NCBI RefSeq assembly: GCF_024054175.1
Contig: NZ_JAMXLA010000001.1
Location: 2,735,166-2,799,165, forward strand
DNA length: 64,000 bases
Direction: 5' to 3'
Source: Flavobacterium sp. NRK1
GTDB lineage: Bacteria; Bacteroidota; Bacteroidia; Flavobacteriales; Flavobacteriaceae
A program made the translations under genes and the position numbers. Below are positions 51,338 to 60,344 of this stretch, in pieces; the stretch's first letter is position 1; each line of letters begins with the position of its first letter. The notes under the pieces were generated by a model. The model searched no databases, had not been told where the DNA came from, and saw only the letters and a program-made list of their open reading frames with translations.

Positions 51338-53956
51338 TTATCGGGGCCTGTTCGGTTTTATCCAAGATGGCTGCTGTTCATTTTTCAGGTAATAACCGAA
51401 CCACTGTTCAACCTTTTCGGAAAGATCCTCTTGTTGTGCTGTGCCTGAAAGTGCGTGCCCCTGCTCAGGATAGACCAGGAGGATATGTTCTTTACCCACT
51501 CGCCTTAATGCCAGAAAAAATTCCATACTTTGGAAACGGTGCACCTGAGCGTCATTTTCTCCTGTCCAGGACAATAATGGAGTAGAGACCTTCTGCGCGT
51601 GATACACGGGTGAATTGGCTAAATAGCCGGGAAAATTATCAAAGAGGCTGCTACCCATCCGAAGTTGGCTGTATTCGTAGTGAAAGAAGTTTGGCTTCAG
51701 ATAATTAGCAGAAGCATATAGGTAACTGCTCGGCAGGTCGGCTATGGCGGCACCAGCCACTGCAGCAGCAAACATGTCCGTTTGTGTAATTATAAAATCG
51801 GTTTCATAACCGCCAAAGGAGTGCCCGAGCAGGCCGACTGCCTTACTGTCCGCATATCCCAAATCGATTACATGCCGCGCTGCGGAGGTCACGCAATCGG
51901 CAGCTGAATACCCGGGACTTCCGATCTGATAAGCAATATCGGGCACCAGTACCAGATAGCCCTTGGTGGTAAAATTTGTGATATTGAATCCATTGCTGTT
52001 GCCGTACCCCGGATTAACGTAATCATGAACCCTACCAGACTGGTCTTCATAGATATAGACAATCATAGGGTAGCGGGTACCTTTCTTAAAACCGGCAGGA
52101 TAGTACAGCGCTGCATCCATGGCTTTGCCTGTTGTATTACGGTACTCGATCAGCTCACTTTTGCCCCATAAAAAGTTGCAATGCTGGGGATTGCTCTTGA
52201 AAATATCCGTTTTCCTGGCCCCATCGGTGATAATCAATTTGGCAGGGGTATTGTAATCCTCCTCTGTGTATGCAATACAATTGCTCTCCTTCGCTTTTTG
52301 CATCCTGCCTATCCGGCGAGCTTTACTTATTTCAAAGAGGCATCCGGTTTTCAAACTGTATAAGCAGTATCCCGACCTTCCTCTTGAAGTGGTCCGCAAC
52401 AAAAGTTCCCCGGCGCTTAACAGTGGGGCAGTGGCACCGTCGTAATTTCTTGTTATACCGGTTCCGTGACCATCATTTTCAACGCGATAGACCCTTTGCT
52501 GTTCCCTCCCGCGGGTAAGCCGTGCAACATGACGTAGTTTCGGGTCATACATCCACACATCGTAGCGGTCATAAAATAAAAAAGCCTTGTCGTCAGGCAG
52601 CCAACCGGCCATTCCCCAGGCTATCGGACCCGAGGTCAGGGCGGTATCGTCGCGCGTAAAATCCGTATTGATGGCGTCAGTAATAGTGCTTGTCGTGCCG
52701 CTATGGATATCGTAAAGCCACCAACGACCTTTCTGAAAGTAAGTGACATACCATGAACCCGGTGAGACCGTGATATTATTTCTTTCCGGGGAAAGTGCCG
52801 TGGTCATGATTTTTCTCTGCCCCGACTCTAAATTTAATATATAGTAGTCCCTTGGAGCAGTATATTTCCACTGCGGCTCATACTGCTCAGGATCGGACAG
52901 CAGTGCATAGCGACCTCCGCCGGCAAGCGCCACCTCAGAAAAAATAGTGTCGGTAACCCATTTAAAATCATTTTTTTCCGGCCGCCATACCGCAAGCCGC
53001 GAGAATTTAATACCACTGTCCGGCCTGCGCCGAACCGGATAAAGGTAGCTGTCTGCAGCATTCCATACCTGCACCTGTTTGGGATCATGGGCAGGGTTTT
53101 CTTTTGGAATAATACTGAAAAAAATGCGTTCTCCGTCCGGGGATACCTTCAGGCCTTGTCCCTTGGCTACCTGCCAGCCCTGCGGAAAGCCTGAGACTTC
53201 GTCGGGGTCAAAAGTGTCAAGGCGCCTCGTCTGTATATTGTACCGCTTCAGCTGCACCGAACCCCTGCCGTTTGCAGGCTGACAGGTAAAAGCCAGCGAA
53301 CTTCCACCGGGTTGCCAGCTGATGTCATCATAGTCTGCCGGATTTCCCTCCGTAATACTATTTTCATAGCGATCGCTGCCAAGGTGTATGTACACCAATT
53401 TATTCTTTTTACCATCAGCCTTACTATATACTACACTATTCGATTCCCTATTGAAATTATAAGAAAATGCATCCCAGATTTTATGTACCCTGCCATTTCT
53501 AATATTTCTTATTCCCAAATAGTAACGATCACCTTCACTGGCGCTGTAAATCAAAAGGGCTGCCTTAGGGCTGTAGTCATATTTTACCACATCTGAAATT
53601 TCGAACCAGCCCTCGTCATGAAGGGAGGTTATCTTTAGCCTACCACCAGGGGAAAGGCAGCTAAAATAGTAGTTGCTAAGAAAACGGCCGTCCGATCCCC
53701 CTGGATAGGAGAGAAGTAAATTTTTTTTACTGTCTTTTACAAACAATGTGTCTCTTCCATTGGGATACTCCATGCTGAAAATTACATAACGCCCGTTATC
53801 GGATAAGGAACCAAGGCGAAGACTTCCCCAAAGTGCAAAGTCTTCTGTTTTCAGGATTTTTCCCGTTTCATGCTGCGCCAGTACAAAACAGGTTGCTGCC
53901 ATCTCTATAAGTACAGCAAGCACTATTTTACAAATATATTTTCCAGATCTCATCAT
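51338..53956 (-). CDS. Exported S9 family (prolyl oligopeptidase-like) peptidase
   Basis: The 872-residue protein has a signal peptide (ending around LAQHETG), a long N-terminal beta-propeller-like region and a C-terminal alpha/beta hydrolase. The catalytic triad is visible as the Ser of GHSFGG (near residue 710), the Asp of GENDAQV and the His of EQGHAL. Such enzymes cut peptides, often after Pro, or act on dipeptides. Its start shares one base with the susD stop, so it is translated with the SusCD pair and probably acts on what they import. Confidence 0.92.
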   Translation of the reverse strand: MMRSGKYICKIVLAVLIEMAATCFVLAQHETGKILKTEDFALWGSLRLGSLSDNGRYVIFSMEYPNGRDTLFVKDSKKNLLLSYPGGSDGRFLSNYYFSCLSPGGRLKITSLHDEGWFEISDVVKYDYSPKAALLIYSASEGDRYYLGIRNIRNGRVHKIWDAFSYNFNRESNSVVYSKADGKKNKLVYIHLGSDRYENSITEGNPADYDDISWQPGGSSLAFTCQPANGRGSVQLKRYNIQTRRLDTFDPDEVSGFPQGWQVAKGQGLKVSPDGERIFFSIIPKENPAHDPKQVQVWNAADSYLYPVRRRPDSGIKFSRLAVWRPEKNDFKWVTDTIFSEVALAGGGRYALLSDPEQYEPQWKYTAPRDYYILNLESGQRKIMTTALSPERNNITVSPGSWYVTYFQKGRWWLYDIHSGTTSTITDAINTDFTRDDTALTSGPIAWGMAGWLPDDKAFLFYDRYDVWMYDPKLRHVARLTRGREQQRVYRVENDGHGTGITRNYDGATAPLLSAGELLLRTTSRGRSGYCLYSLKTGCLFEISKARRIGRMQKAKESNCIAYTEEDYNTPAKLIITDGARKTDIFKSNPQHCNFLWGKSELIEYRNTTGKAMDAALYYPAGFKKGTRYPMIVYIYEDQSGRVHDYVNPGYGNSNGFNITNFTTKGYLVLVPDIAYQIGSPGYSAADCVTSAARHVIDLGYADSKAVGLLGHSFGGYETDFIITQTDMFAAAVAGAAIADLPSSYLYASANYLKPNFFHYEYSQLRMGSSLFDNFPGYLANSPVYHAQKVSTPLLSWTGENDAQVHRFQSMEFFLALRRVGKEHILLVYPEQGHALSGTAQQEDLSEKVEQWFGYYLKNEQQPSWIKPNRPR

Positions 53957-55347
53957 CAGTAACCGGGGTTTTGCGGTGCAAGATTCGGATTAAGGAGTAG
54001 CTCGGTCTCCGGCAATGGCAAGTTGGCATCTTCCGGATTCCAACCAGGCTTGGCAGCGCCGAGGACTTCATCGAGCCTGCCTGATCGTTTCAGGTCGTAA
54101 AACCGATGTCCTGCTTCGGCAAAAAGTTCGATGCGGCGCTCCCTGTAAATGGCCTCCAGCAGTGCATCCTTTGATACAGCATCCGAGGGCGGCAGCCCGG
54201 CCCTGTTGCGTATCCTGTCAAGATCTTCTTTTGCACCTACCAGTTCACCCTGCCTGGCCCTGGCTTCAGCCCGTATCAGGTAGAGCTCCGCCAATCGCAG
54301 CTGTACTGAATATTCGACACTGCTGGAAGTACTTGTCCTTTCCTTATACTTATAAGGGTAGTACCACGTCTGCCCGCCATCGCTAACTGATCCGACCCAA
54401 TACTCTTTCCTGAGGTCACCCGGTTCAAAGGCATTCAGGAGTGACGCACTCAGGGCAACATCTGCAGGTGGGCCCGTGAGCAGGATAAAGGATGCCGCTT
54501 CGTTAGTGTTCCTCCCCGGCAGGGGCGGATAGTATTGCCAGATCGTAGCGGGGCTGTCCTTTTTAAAGACCTGGTCGATAGCTTCGACCCAAGTATAGAG
54601 AGCGGTAGCATTAATGACCTGTGAGGCCATATCTGAAGCCTCCGCCCAGTCCTTTTGGTATAGGTACATCCGCGCCATAATAGCCTGTATGGCAAAGCGG
54701 TTTGGGCGGGTACGGCCTGGGTCAGTGTATTCTGCAGGAACCCTTATGACAGCTGCCTGCAGGTCTTCAAGGGCTCTTGAGATAACCTGTGCCGCATCGG
54801 AGCGCCCTATGGCACTGTTTGCCTGATAATCGGTCGTGGTAACATAGGGTATGTTACCAAACGTTAAGGATAACTGGAAATGGAGATAACCCCTGATAAA
54901 AAGTGCCTCGCCGGCAATCCTGTCTTTTGCCTCCTTGGCTATGCTGCCGGAAGCTGACAGACCTTCCAGGATAGCATTGGCGGCATAGATCTGGTTGTAT
55001 GCCTCTTTCCACCAGCTTGCCAAAACAGGATCGGCAGGCAAAAGGGCATTATTGTAGAAGTTTGCGGTAGAACTGACAGCGGGCCCGTAAAAAGCAAACT
55101 CATCAGCGTAGGCTCCCAGTTTCGTCGTTACTGACTGGCTGGTGCCGGTAAGCATCCCCCAGTCCCTCATACGAACATAAATATGCAGCAATGCCGCCTC
55201 TGCTGTGGCTGCATCTTCAAACACCGCATCCCTTGTCAGCTGGCCGGAAGGACGCTCCACTTCGGTAAAGTCATCACAAGCCGCTAATACTAACAATAAT
55301 GCAGTACAACGGGTGATAAACAAAATTTTTTTTAGCAATTGTTTCAT
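53956..55347 (-). CDS. SusD/RagB family outer-membrane lipoprotein
   Basis: The 463-residue protein has a lipoprotein signal (LLLVLAACDD, lipid on the Cys) and the SusD-type helical body with AEAALLHIY near the start, WWKEAYNQIYAANAILE, and the C-terminal region ELYLIRAEARARQGE--GAKEDLDRIRNRAGLP. SusD proteins are the lid of a SusC channel and bind the nutrient. It lies 9 bases past susC and overlaps the S9 gene by one base. Given the peptidase, peptides are likely cargo. Confidence 0.95.
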   Translation of the reverse strand: MKQLLKKILFITRCTALLLVLAACDDFTEVERPSGQLTRDAVFEDAATAEAALLHIYVRMRDWGMLTGTSQSVTTKLGAYADEFAFYGPAVSSTANFYNNALLPADPVLASWWKEAYNQIYAANAILEGLSASGSIAKEAKDRIAGEALFIRGYLHFQLSLTFGNIPYVTTTDYQANSAIGRSDAAQVISRALEDLQAAVIRVPAEYTDPGRTRPNRFAIQAIMARMYLYQKDWAEASDMASQVINATALYTWVEAIDQVFKKDSPATIWQYYPPLPGRNTNEAASFILLTGPPADVALSASLLNAFEPGDLRKEYWVGSVSDGGQTWYYPYKYKERTSTSSSVEYSVQLRLAELYLIRAEARARQGELVGAKEDLDRIRNRAGLPPSDAVSKDALLEAIYRERRIELFAEAGHRFYDLKRSGRLDEVLGAAKPGWNPEDANLPLPETELLLNPNLAPQNPGY

Positions 55348-55356
55348 AGTATATGA

Positions 55357-58300
55357 TTAAAAGGTTAGATTAACTCCACCGCTGATTACACGCAGGGGAG
55401 GAAGATAACCCGAAAAGCGAAATTCGGGGTCGGCGCCCTCGTAGGCCGTGAAGGTCAATAGATTTTGCGCCTCGATATGCAGCCTGCAGCCTACGCCTTT
55501 AAGAAACTTCCCGGGCAGTGTATAGGAAAGCGCGATATTTTTCAGGCGAATAAATGAGGCATCGTCCAGTATGGCATCACTACCAATATAGCGGTCATAC
55601 GCACTGAGCACACCGGGATCGCTTCCAGCGGAAAAGCGTTGAAATGCAGCTTTATCGCCCGACTCTTGCCAACGGTTCAGCACACTTTCCGGCTGATTGG
55701 CCATTGTACCGGGAAGCCCTGAGTTATAATCAGCTGCGTAGTTGCGTTGGCGCACGAACTGGAACAGGAAATCCAGCTGCCAGTTTTTATACTTTAAATG
55801 GTTGGTAAGGCCTCCGAAAAAATCGGGGTTCAGATCAACTACCGCCCTGCGGTCTTCCGCAGCGGTAATCTGCCCGTCACCGTTAAAATCCCTGAAGGTA
55901 TAAAGGCCTGTTTGCGGATCAACGCCAGTACATTGGTATACTTTGCGGATGTTTAGAGCCTGGCCTACCATGAGCTGGTTCCGATAGGTAGAACCGTCAA
56001 GGTCAGGGAAGGATAGCAGTTCATTGCGGGAAAATGCGATATTGAAATCGGTACGCCATGAAAAATTTTCTTTTTCGATGTTAACGGTGTTTAGGGAGAA
56101 TTCTACACCCCGGTTTTCTACTTCTGCCTTCAGGTTGGCCTGTACCGAACTAAATCCTGTTGTTGCCGGCAGGGGTATTCCCACCAGCTGGCTTGAAGAG
56201 CGGTTGCGGTATCCTGCAACGGTCAGCATTATCCTGTCCCTTAAGAAACCCAGTTCAAGAGCGGCTTCGAGTTTACGGTTGGTCTCCCAGCTGAAATCAG
56301 GGTTGAGCAGCCTGTTGGGACCCAGGCCTATCGTTCCCCCGTAATTGGCTCCTGTGGCACCATAGGTGTCCATATACTGATAATCTCCTATCTGATCATT
56401 GCCACTGCTGCCATAGCTCCCACGCAGTTTCCCGAAACTCACTACGCTATTCTCACCCCAGAAACCTTCGTTGCTAAATAGCCATGCCGCTCCAACCGCA
56501 CCAAAAGCCGCATACTGTTTGCCGGGGCCGAACCGGCTCGATCCGTCACGCCTGCCGGTCAGGTTAATGATGTACTTTTTATTCCAGTTATAGTTGATGC
56601 GCCCAAAGAACGCCTGGTAGCGGTAGTGGAGGTCGCTGTCCTGCAGCACGGCAATAATCCGTGCCGATGCTAGGTTATAGATGAGCGCATTGCTGCTAAA
56701 TCCGGCAACTTCCTGCGATATCGTCCTGCCGCTTCTTTCCTGAAATGTAGCCCCGGCAAGCGCTTCAATTACACCCCGTCCTAAAGTATGGTTCCAGATG
56801 AGTTGCGGTTCGATAATCCATGACTGCCTCGCCGTGGTTGTCATTACCATCGTGGAAAAGTCGCTGGTCAGCTCATACACGGGATCGAACATGGTAGAGG
56901 GCTGTGTGCGTGTTTCCTGATAGCGCGTATCGGTATAACCAATACTTGCCTTTGCCGTTAACCCTGTTGTCAGTTCGTACGAAAGCACACCGTTGGCCAG
57001 CAGATCCCGAGTAGTGGAGCGCTGTTTGCCTTCGAGGGCACCCAGTGGATTGTCCCATGTACTGCCTTCATAGTTGAGGCTGCCGTCCGGATTATAGAGT
57101 TTCGGTGCATTGGGCGCCAGTGTCAGCGCTGTACTTGTGAGGTCCACTCCGGGCTGGTCATTTTTCTGTGCGGTGTAACCTGCCGAGAGGTTCATGTTAA
57201 ATTTTTTATCGTCGGAGGTATGATTGATGTTCAGTCGGACGTTTGCTTTAGAGTAACCAAAATCACCCGGAAATACCGTTGTTTCTTTTCGCACTCCAGC
57301 AGTTGCCATAAACTGACTGTTCTCACTCCCGCCGGAGGCTGAAGCCTGAAGATCGGTGTATTCCATGGTTCCGCCCAAAAGTTCCTTCTGCCAGTCGGTA
57401 TAGCGGTTGGGATCCCAGGTGCCATTGACATCATAGTCACCCTCACCGGGCTGGGTGCCGTCATTGGCAAAAGCCTCGCTACGCATGGCAAGGTACTGCG
57501 AAGTATCCATCAGGTCTGCGAAACGGGTCACACGCCCAAAACCTGTGGTGGCTCCTGCATTGTAGCGCGTTTTTCCCGCCCTGCCTTTTTTGGTGGTGAT
57601 CAGCACTACACCATTGGCACCACGGGAACCGTATATTGCCGTAGCGTCAGCGTCCTTCAGCACTTCAATGCTTTCTATTTCGGAGGGGTTGAAACTGTTA
57701 AGCGGGCTTGCCGTATAGGGCTGTACCACATTACTGCGGGAATAACCCGTAGTCTCGGAGGCGTAGGGCACTCCATCAATTATGTAGAGCGGGCTGTTGC
57801 CATCGGTACGGATGCTGTTCTGACCGCGGATGCGAATATCAAAACTCCCTCCGGACACCCCGCTGGCCTGTACGATCTCAACGCCCGCCATGCGCCCCTG
57901 CATGGTAGCCAGCGCATTGGTAACCGGCTGGGTTTCGATATCTTTTGCCGTAATAGATGCGATGCTTCCGGTGCTTTCTTTTTTCTTCACGGAATAATAG
58001 CCCGCGTTAATGGTAAGCCCGCCGAGCTGGGCAACATCCTCCTTTAGGGTGACGTTTACAGTACTTTGCGTACCAACAGCCACTTCAACGGTTTTGAAGC
58101 CCGTAAAGGAAAAAACCAGCACATCACCGCTTGTGGCAGCAATAGAGAATTTACCTCCTGCATCTGAAATTGTGGATAGGGGCGTTCCCCTGACGGAAAT
58201 TATTACTCCCGGCAGTGGCCCCGAAGCATCCGATACCGTTCCTTTAATGGCTTGCTGAAAAAATATGCTACCTATGGGTGAAGCATGTGCCCGGGCCAGG

Positions 58301-58377
58301 GCAGTGGTTGGCAGGGCAGCTAAAACTAATGAATAGAAAAGCACCCTTAGCCCTTTGTAATGAGAAATAAAATTCAT
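55357..58377 (-). CDS. SusC/RagA family TonB-dependent outer-membrane transporter
   Basis: The 1006-residue protein has a signal peptide, a carboxypeptidase-like regulatory domain (GTVSDASGPLPGVIISVRGT), a TonB plug (QGRMAGVEIVQ, IRGQNSIRTDGNSPLYIIDG, YGSRGANGVVLITTKKG) and a 22-strand barrel that ends in VISGGVNLTF with C-terminal Phe. It forms the import channel with the SusD partner. No anti-sigma or SusR-like regulator gene is adjacent. It is the first gene of the susC-susD-S9 operon. Confidence 0.96.
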   Translation of the reverse strand: MNFISHYKGLRVLFYSLVLAALPTTALARAHASPIGSIFFQQAIKGTVSDASGPLPGVIISVRGTPLSTISDAGGKFSIAATSGDVLVFSFTGFKTVEVAVGTQSTVNVTLKEDVAQLGGLTINAGYYSVKKKESTGSIASITAKDIETQPVTNALATMQGRMAGVEIVQASGVSGGSFDIRIRGQNSIRTDGNSPLYIIDGVPYASETTGYSRSNVVQPYTASPLNSFNPSEIESIEVLKDADATAIYGSRGANGVVLITTKKGRAGKTRYNAGATTGFGRVTRFADLMDTSQYLAMRSEAFANDGTQPGEGDYDVNGTWDPNRYTDWQKELLGGTMEYTDLQASASGGSENSQFMATAGVRKETTVFPGDFGYSKANVRLNINHTSDDKKFNMNLSAGYTAQKNDQPGVDLTSTALTLAPNAPKLYNPDGSLNYEGSTWDNPLGALEGKQRSTTRDLLANGVLSYELTTGLTAKASIGYTDTRYQETRTQPSTMFDPVYELTSDFSTMVMTTTARQSWIIEPQLIWNHTLGRGVIEALAGATFQERSGRTISQEVAGFSSNALIYNLASARIIAVLQDSDLHYRYQAFFGRINYNWNKKYIINLTGRRDGSSRFGPGKQYAAFGAVGAAWLFSNEGFWGENSVVSFGKLRGSYGSSGNDQIGDYQYMDTYGATGANYGGTIGLGPNRLLNPDFSWETNRKLEAALELGFLRDRIMLTVAGYRNRSSSQLVGIPLPATTGFSSVQANLKAEVENRGVEFSLNTVNIEKENFSWRTDFNIAFSRNELLSFPDLDGSTYRNQLMVGQALNIRKVYQCTGVDPQTGLYTFRDFNGDGQITAAEDRRAVVDLNPDFFGGLTNHLKYKNWQLDFLFQFVRQRNYAADYNSGLPGTMANQPESVLNRWQESGDKAAFQRFSAGSDPGVLSAYDRYIGSDAILDDASFIRLKNIALSYTLPGKFLKGVGCRLHIEAQNLLTFTAYEGADPEFRFSGYLPPLRVISGGVNLTF

Positions 58378-58423
58378 AACATTGGTTAAGATTAAATGAA
58401 ACTTGGGTTTTATTGGTCTGTAG

Positions 58424-58453
58424 CCCTCAGGTTAGTTTGCCGACGTCTGAGGG
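58424..58453. terminator. Hairpin in the leader of the susC operon
   Basis: CCCTCAG (58424-58430) pairs with CTGAGGG (58447-58453), followed on the plus strand by TTATTTTTATG. It could terminate plus-strand transcripts, or shape the 5' end of the susC mRNA on the minus strand. Confidence 0.5.
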
Positions 58454-58544
58454 TTATTTTTATGTATGCCGGTAAAATACAACCCGGCCTTTCCTTAACT
58501 AACTCTGATAAAGGAATAATAAGAGAGGCCGGGACAATTTAACT

Positions 58545-58619
58545 ATGAAAAAACTAAACCATACGCAAAACGGGTTAAAGGTTACACTACAACGTTTGCG
58601 AAAACCGCTAAAAAAATAA
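58545..58619 (+). CDS. Possible short cationic peptide ORF (24 aa)
   Basis: A 24-codon frame reads MKKLNHTQNGLKVTLQRLRK and ends with a run of Lys. It sits directly before the structured segment and has a clear stop, but there is no clear ribosome-binding site. It could be a leader peptide for the RNA structure or chance. Confidence 0.3.
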   Translation: MKKLNHTQNGLKVTLQRLRKPLKK

Positions 58620-58802
58620 GAAGTGCGCTAAGAATACAAGCTGAGAGTGAAGTAATAACTCCTAAAAAGGAGGCGTGGGTTTAAACTCATCTTATTGCCA
58701 TTGAGGTACTGGTATACCGTGCAACAATAAGTGAGCCCACGCCGTATGGCGTGAGCATTTGCACTTATCTTCCCGTTGCAAAAATTACCAGTTTTCAATG
58801 GC
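58564..58802 (+). ncRNA. Candidate structured RNA with H-type pseudoknot
   Basis: Several long complements lie within 240 bases. Stem A: GCGTGGG/CCCACGC (58673-58679, 58736-58742), CTCA/TGAG (58686-58689, 58732-58735) and CTTATTG/CAATAAG (58691-58697, 58725-58731). Stem B: GCCATTGA/TCAATGGC (58697-58704, 58795-58802) and ACTGGTA/TACCAGT (58708-58714, 58786-58792). The 5' half of B is in the loop of A and its 3' half is beyond A, the H-type pseudoknot order. Hairpin C, CACGCC-GTAT-GGCGTG (58738-58753), competes with the base of A. Small hairpins GCAAAACG/CGTTTGC and CTCCT/AGGAG lie upstream. A strong terminator follows at 58896. Strand is inferred from that terminator; it is not a known family to me. 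Confidence 0.5.
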
Positions 58803-58895
58803 GGGATTCAAAGCGAATGCTTCTTATAATTATAGAAGTATCGCAAAATTAGTAAAAGGATACTGTTTTTCCAGTTTTCCGAATCAAATATATTA

Positions 58896-58933
58896 AAAAT
58901 AATCGGTACGCCAAACCGTACCGATTATTTTTT
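58896..58933 (+). terminator. Strong bidirectional intrinsic terminator
   Basis: A 15-base perfect stem: AAAATAATCGGTACG (58896-58910) and CGTACCGATTATTTT (58917-58931), loop CCAAAC, then more T. Both strands end in T-rich sequence, so it could end the plus-strand RNA and any minus-strand transcript. Confidence 0.9.
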
Positions 58934-58955
58934 CTACTTATTGTTAATTGCATTT

Positions 58956-59252
58956 GTGAAAAAAGAGTTAGAAGAAAATATTAAATTTAGAATTGCTGCA
59001 AGTTTACGTAAGCTTATCAATTGTGAAGACACTGAGCTTCTTTCTGATAGTTACAATAAAATTGCTTTAGCTATCGACATGCGTAAAGGAACAGTATCTG
59101 ATACATTTAATGCAAACTCAAAACCTACTTCTTCCACATTATTAATGATAATTACTGCAATGGGCTACTCACTTTCAGACTTTGCAAAAATCTACGAATC
59201 AATAACAGAAATTGAAATAAGAGAATTCAAGAAAATCAGACAAAAGAAGTAG
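58956..59252 (+). CDS. Small HTH-like DNA-binding protein (98 aa)
   Basis: From the GTG at 58956 (MKKELEENIKF...) the protein has 98 residues and is all-helical. The centre, YNKIALAIDMRKGTVSDTFNANSKPTSSTLLMIITAMG, has the rhythm of an XRE-type HTH with a KGTVSDTF recognition helix. A TTG start at 58941 would add five residues but begins at the foot of the terminator. It has its own terminator, so it is a monocistronic gene, perhaps the regulator of the units to its right. Confidence 0.72.
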   Translation: MKKELEENIKFRIAASLRKLINCEDTELLSDSYNKIALAIDMRKGTVSDTFNANSKPTSSTLLMIITAMGYSLSDFAKIYESITEIEIREFKKIRQKK

Positions 59253-59262
59253 TTGTTACATT

Positions 59263-59287
59263 AAAGATGCGAAAGCATCTTTTTTTA
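59263..59287 (+). terminator. Intrinsic terminator after the HTH gene
   Basis: AAAGATGC, loop GAAA, GCATCTTT and a T-tract (TTTTTTT). A decayed version (ATGC-ATAAA-CATCTTTTT) appears at about 60187-60204 after the protease gene. Confidence 0.88.
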
Positions 59288-59321
59288 TGAATAAAGGAAA
59301 AATACTCACCCAAATAAAACA

Positions 59322-60269
59322 GGTATTTTTACTTATCTGTGTTATGTTCTTTTGACGTACTTTTTCAGAAAAATTATATAATATATGGATTTTTCAAAAC
59401 AATATGATTTAGTTAATAATTCAGTAGTCCGTATCATATCTTTAATAAGTGATGGGGGGAAACCAAAAGCAGTAGGATCGGGGTCAGGAATACTAATAGG
59501 AGATGGTAGTTATATTTTGACTTGTTCTCATTGCATCATACAAGGAACTCAAACTGTGATATATTTAGAAGGAGATGAACATGGTCATGTTCCTGATGTT
59601 ATATTTGATGATACAGATTTAGATATTACCTTATTAAAAACCAGAGTTATAATCGGCAAGGGTGCTAAGCTCAAAAATCTTGAAGACGTAAAAATTGGCT
59701 CCGAATGTTTTGTTTTAGGATACCCAGCATATAGTAACACAATTACTGCACTTGGAGCAAATATAGCAGGATATGAGTGGAAAAATAAAATTTTTAGTTT
59801 AAAGATTGATGCTTCTGTAAACCACGGCAATTCGGGCGGTCCCTTGTTTGATGCAGCTGGAAATTTAATTGGAATTGTTAATGCTAAAGCGGGTAAGATC
59901 GATACTTTGTTAAAACAGTTTCAAGATAGTAACACTAATAACATTGTGATGCAAATGAATGGGATGGATCACATTAAGGTTTTAAAGACTTTAGTAAATC
60001 AAATGTATAAAAATTTAAATTTAGGAATTGGTACTGCAATATCAATCGCCCAAATAGCTAAATTACATATGGAAGTTAGTGTATTAATGAGCCAATAAAC
60101 AAATGTTTAGATATGAATGATCCTCTACATACAATTGCTATAAAATTAATTCGATAAATGACATCATCAAATGATGAAAAAATTAAAATGCATAAACATC
60201 TTTTTCTTGTTTAGCTAAATAACTAGTTATAGGTGTTTTAATAATTTTTTAAACTGGTATTTTTACTTA
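59322..60269. repeat. 14-base direct repeat upstream of two neighbouring genes
   Basis: GGTATTTTTACTTA is identical at 59322-59335 (50 bases before the protease start) and at 60256-60269 (76 bases before the membrane-protein start). Because both copies are upstream of genes in the same direction, they may be a shared operator. Confidence 0.6.
59385..60098 (+). CDS. Cytoplasmic trypsin-like serine protease (S1C/HtrA-like, no PDZ)
   Basis: The 237-residue protein has a chymotrypsin-fold protease domain with His49 (TCSHC), Asp80 (DLDITLLK) and Ser150 (NHGNSGGP). Unlike HtrA/Deg proteases there is no signal peptide and no PDZ domain. The C-terminal ~60 residues (MDHIKVLKTLVNQMY, GIGTAISIAQIAKLHMEV) are helical. 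A protease kept in the cytoplasm recalls effectors or switches of immune systems, but that is an inference. It is flanked by an HTH gene and an Abi-like membrane protein gene. Confidence 0.85.
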   Translation: MDFSKQYDLVNNSVVRIISLISDGGKPKAVGSGSGILIGDGSYILTCSHCIIQGTQTVIYLEGDEHGHVPDVIFDDTDLDITLLKTRVIIGKGAKLKNLEDVKIGSECFVLGYPAYSNTITALGANIAGYEWKNKIFSLKIDASVNHGNSGGPLFDAAGNLIGIVNAKAGKIDTLLKQFQDSNTNNIVMQMNGMDHIKVLKTLVNQMYKNLNLGIGTAISIAQIAKLHMEVSVLMSQ

Positions 60270-60344
60270 ATTGAATGATTTATTTTTAATCTACATTACA
60301 TGCTCAATAAAACAATCAAATAATTAAACAAGAAATTTTTTATT

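Noticed and set aside
58564..58933. tmRNA, 6S RNA, SRP RNA or RNase P RNA at the structured locus
   Set aside because: None of the landmark sequences I know for these RNAs is present, and no tRNA-like acceptor end pairs 5' with 3'.
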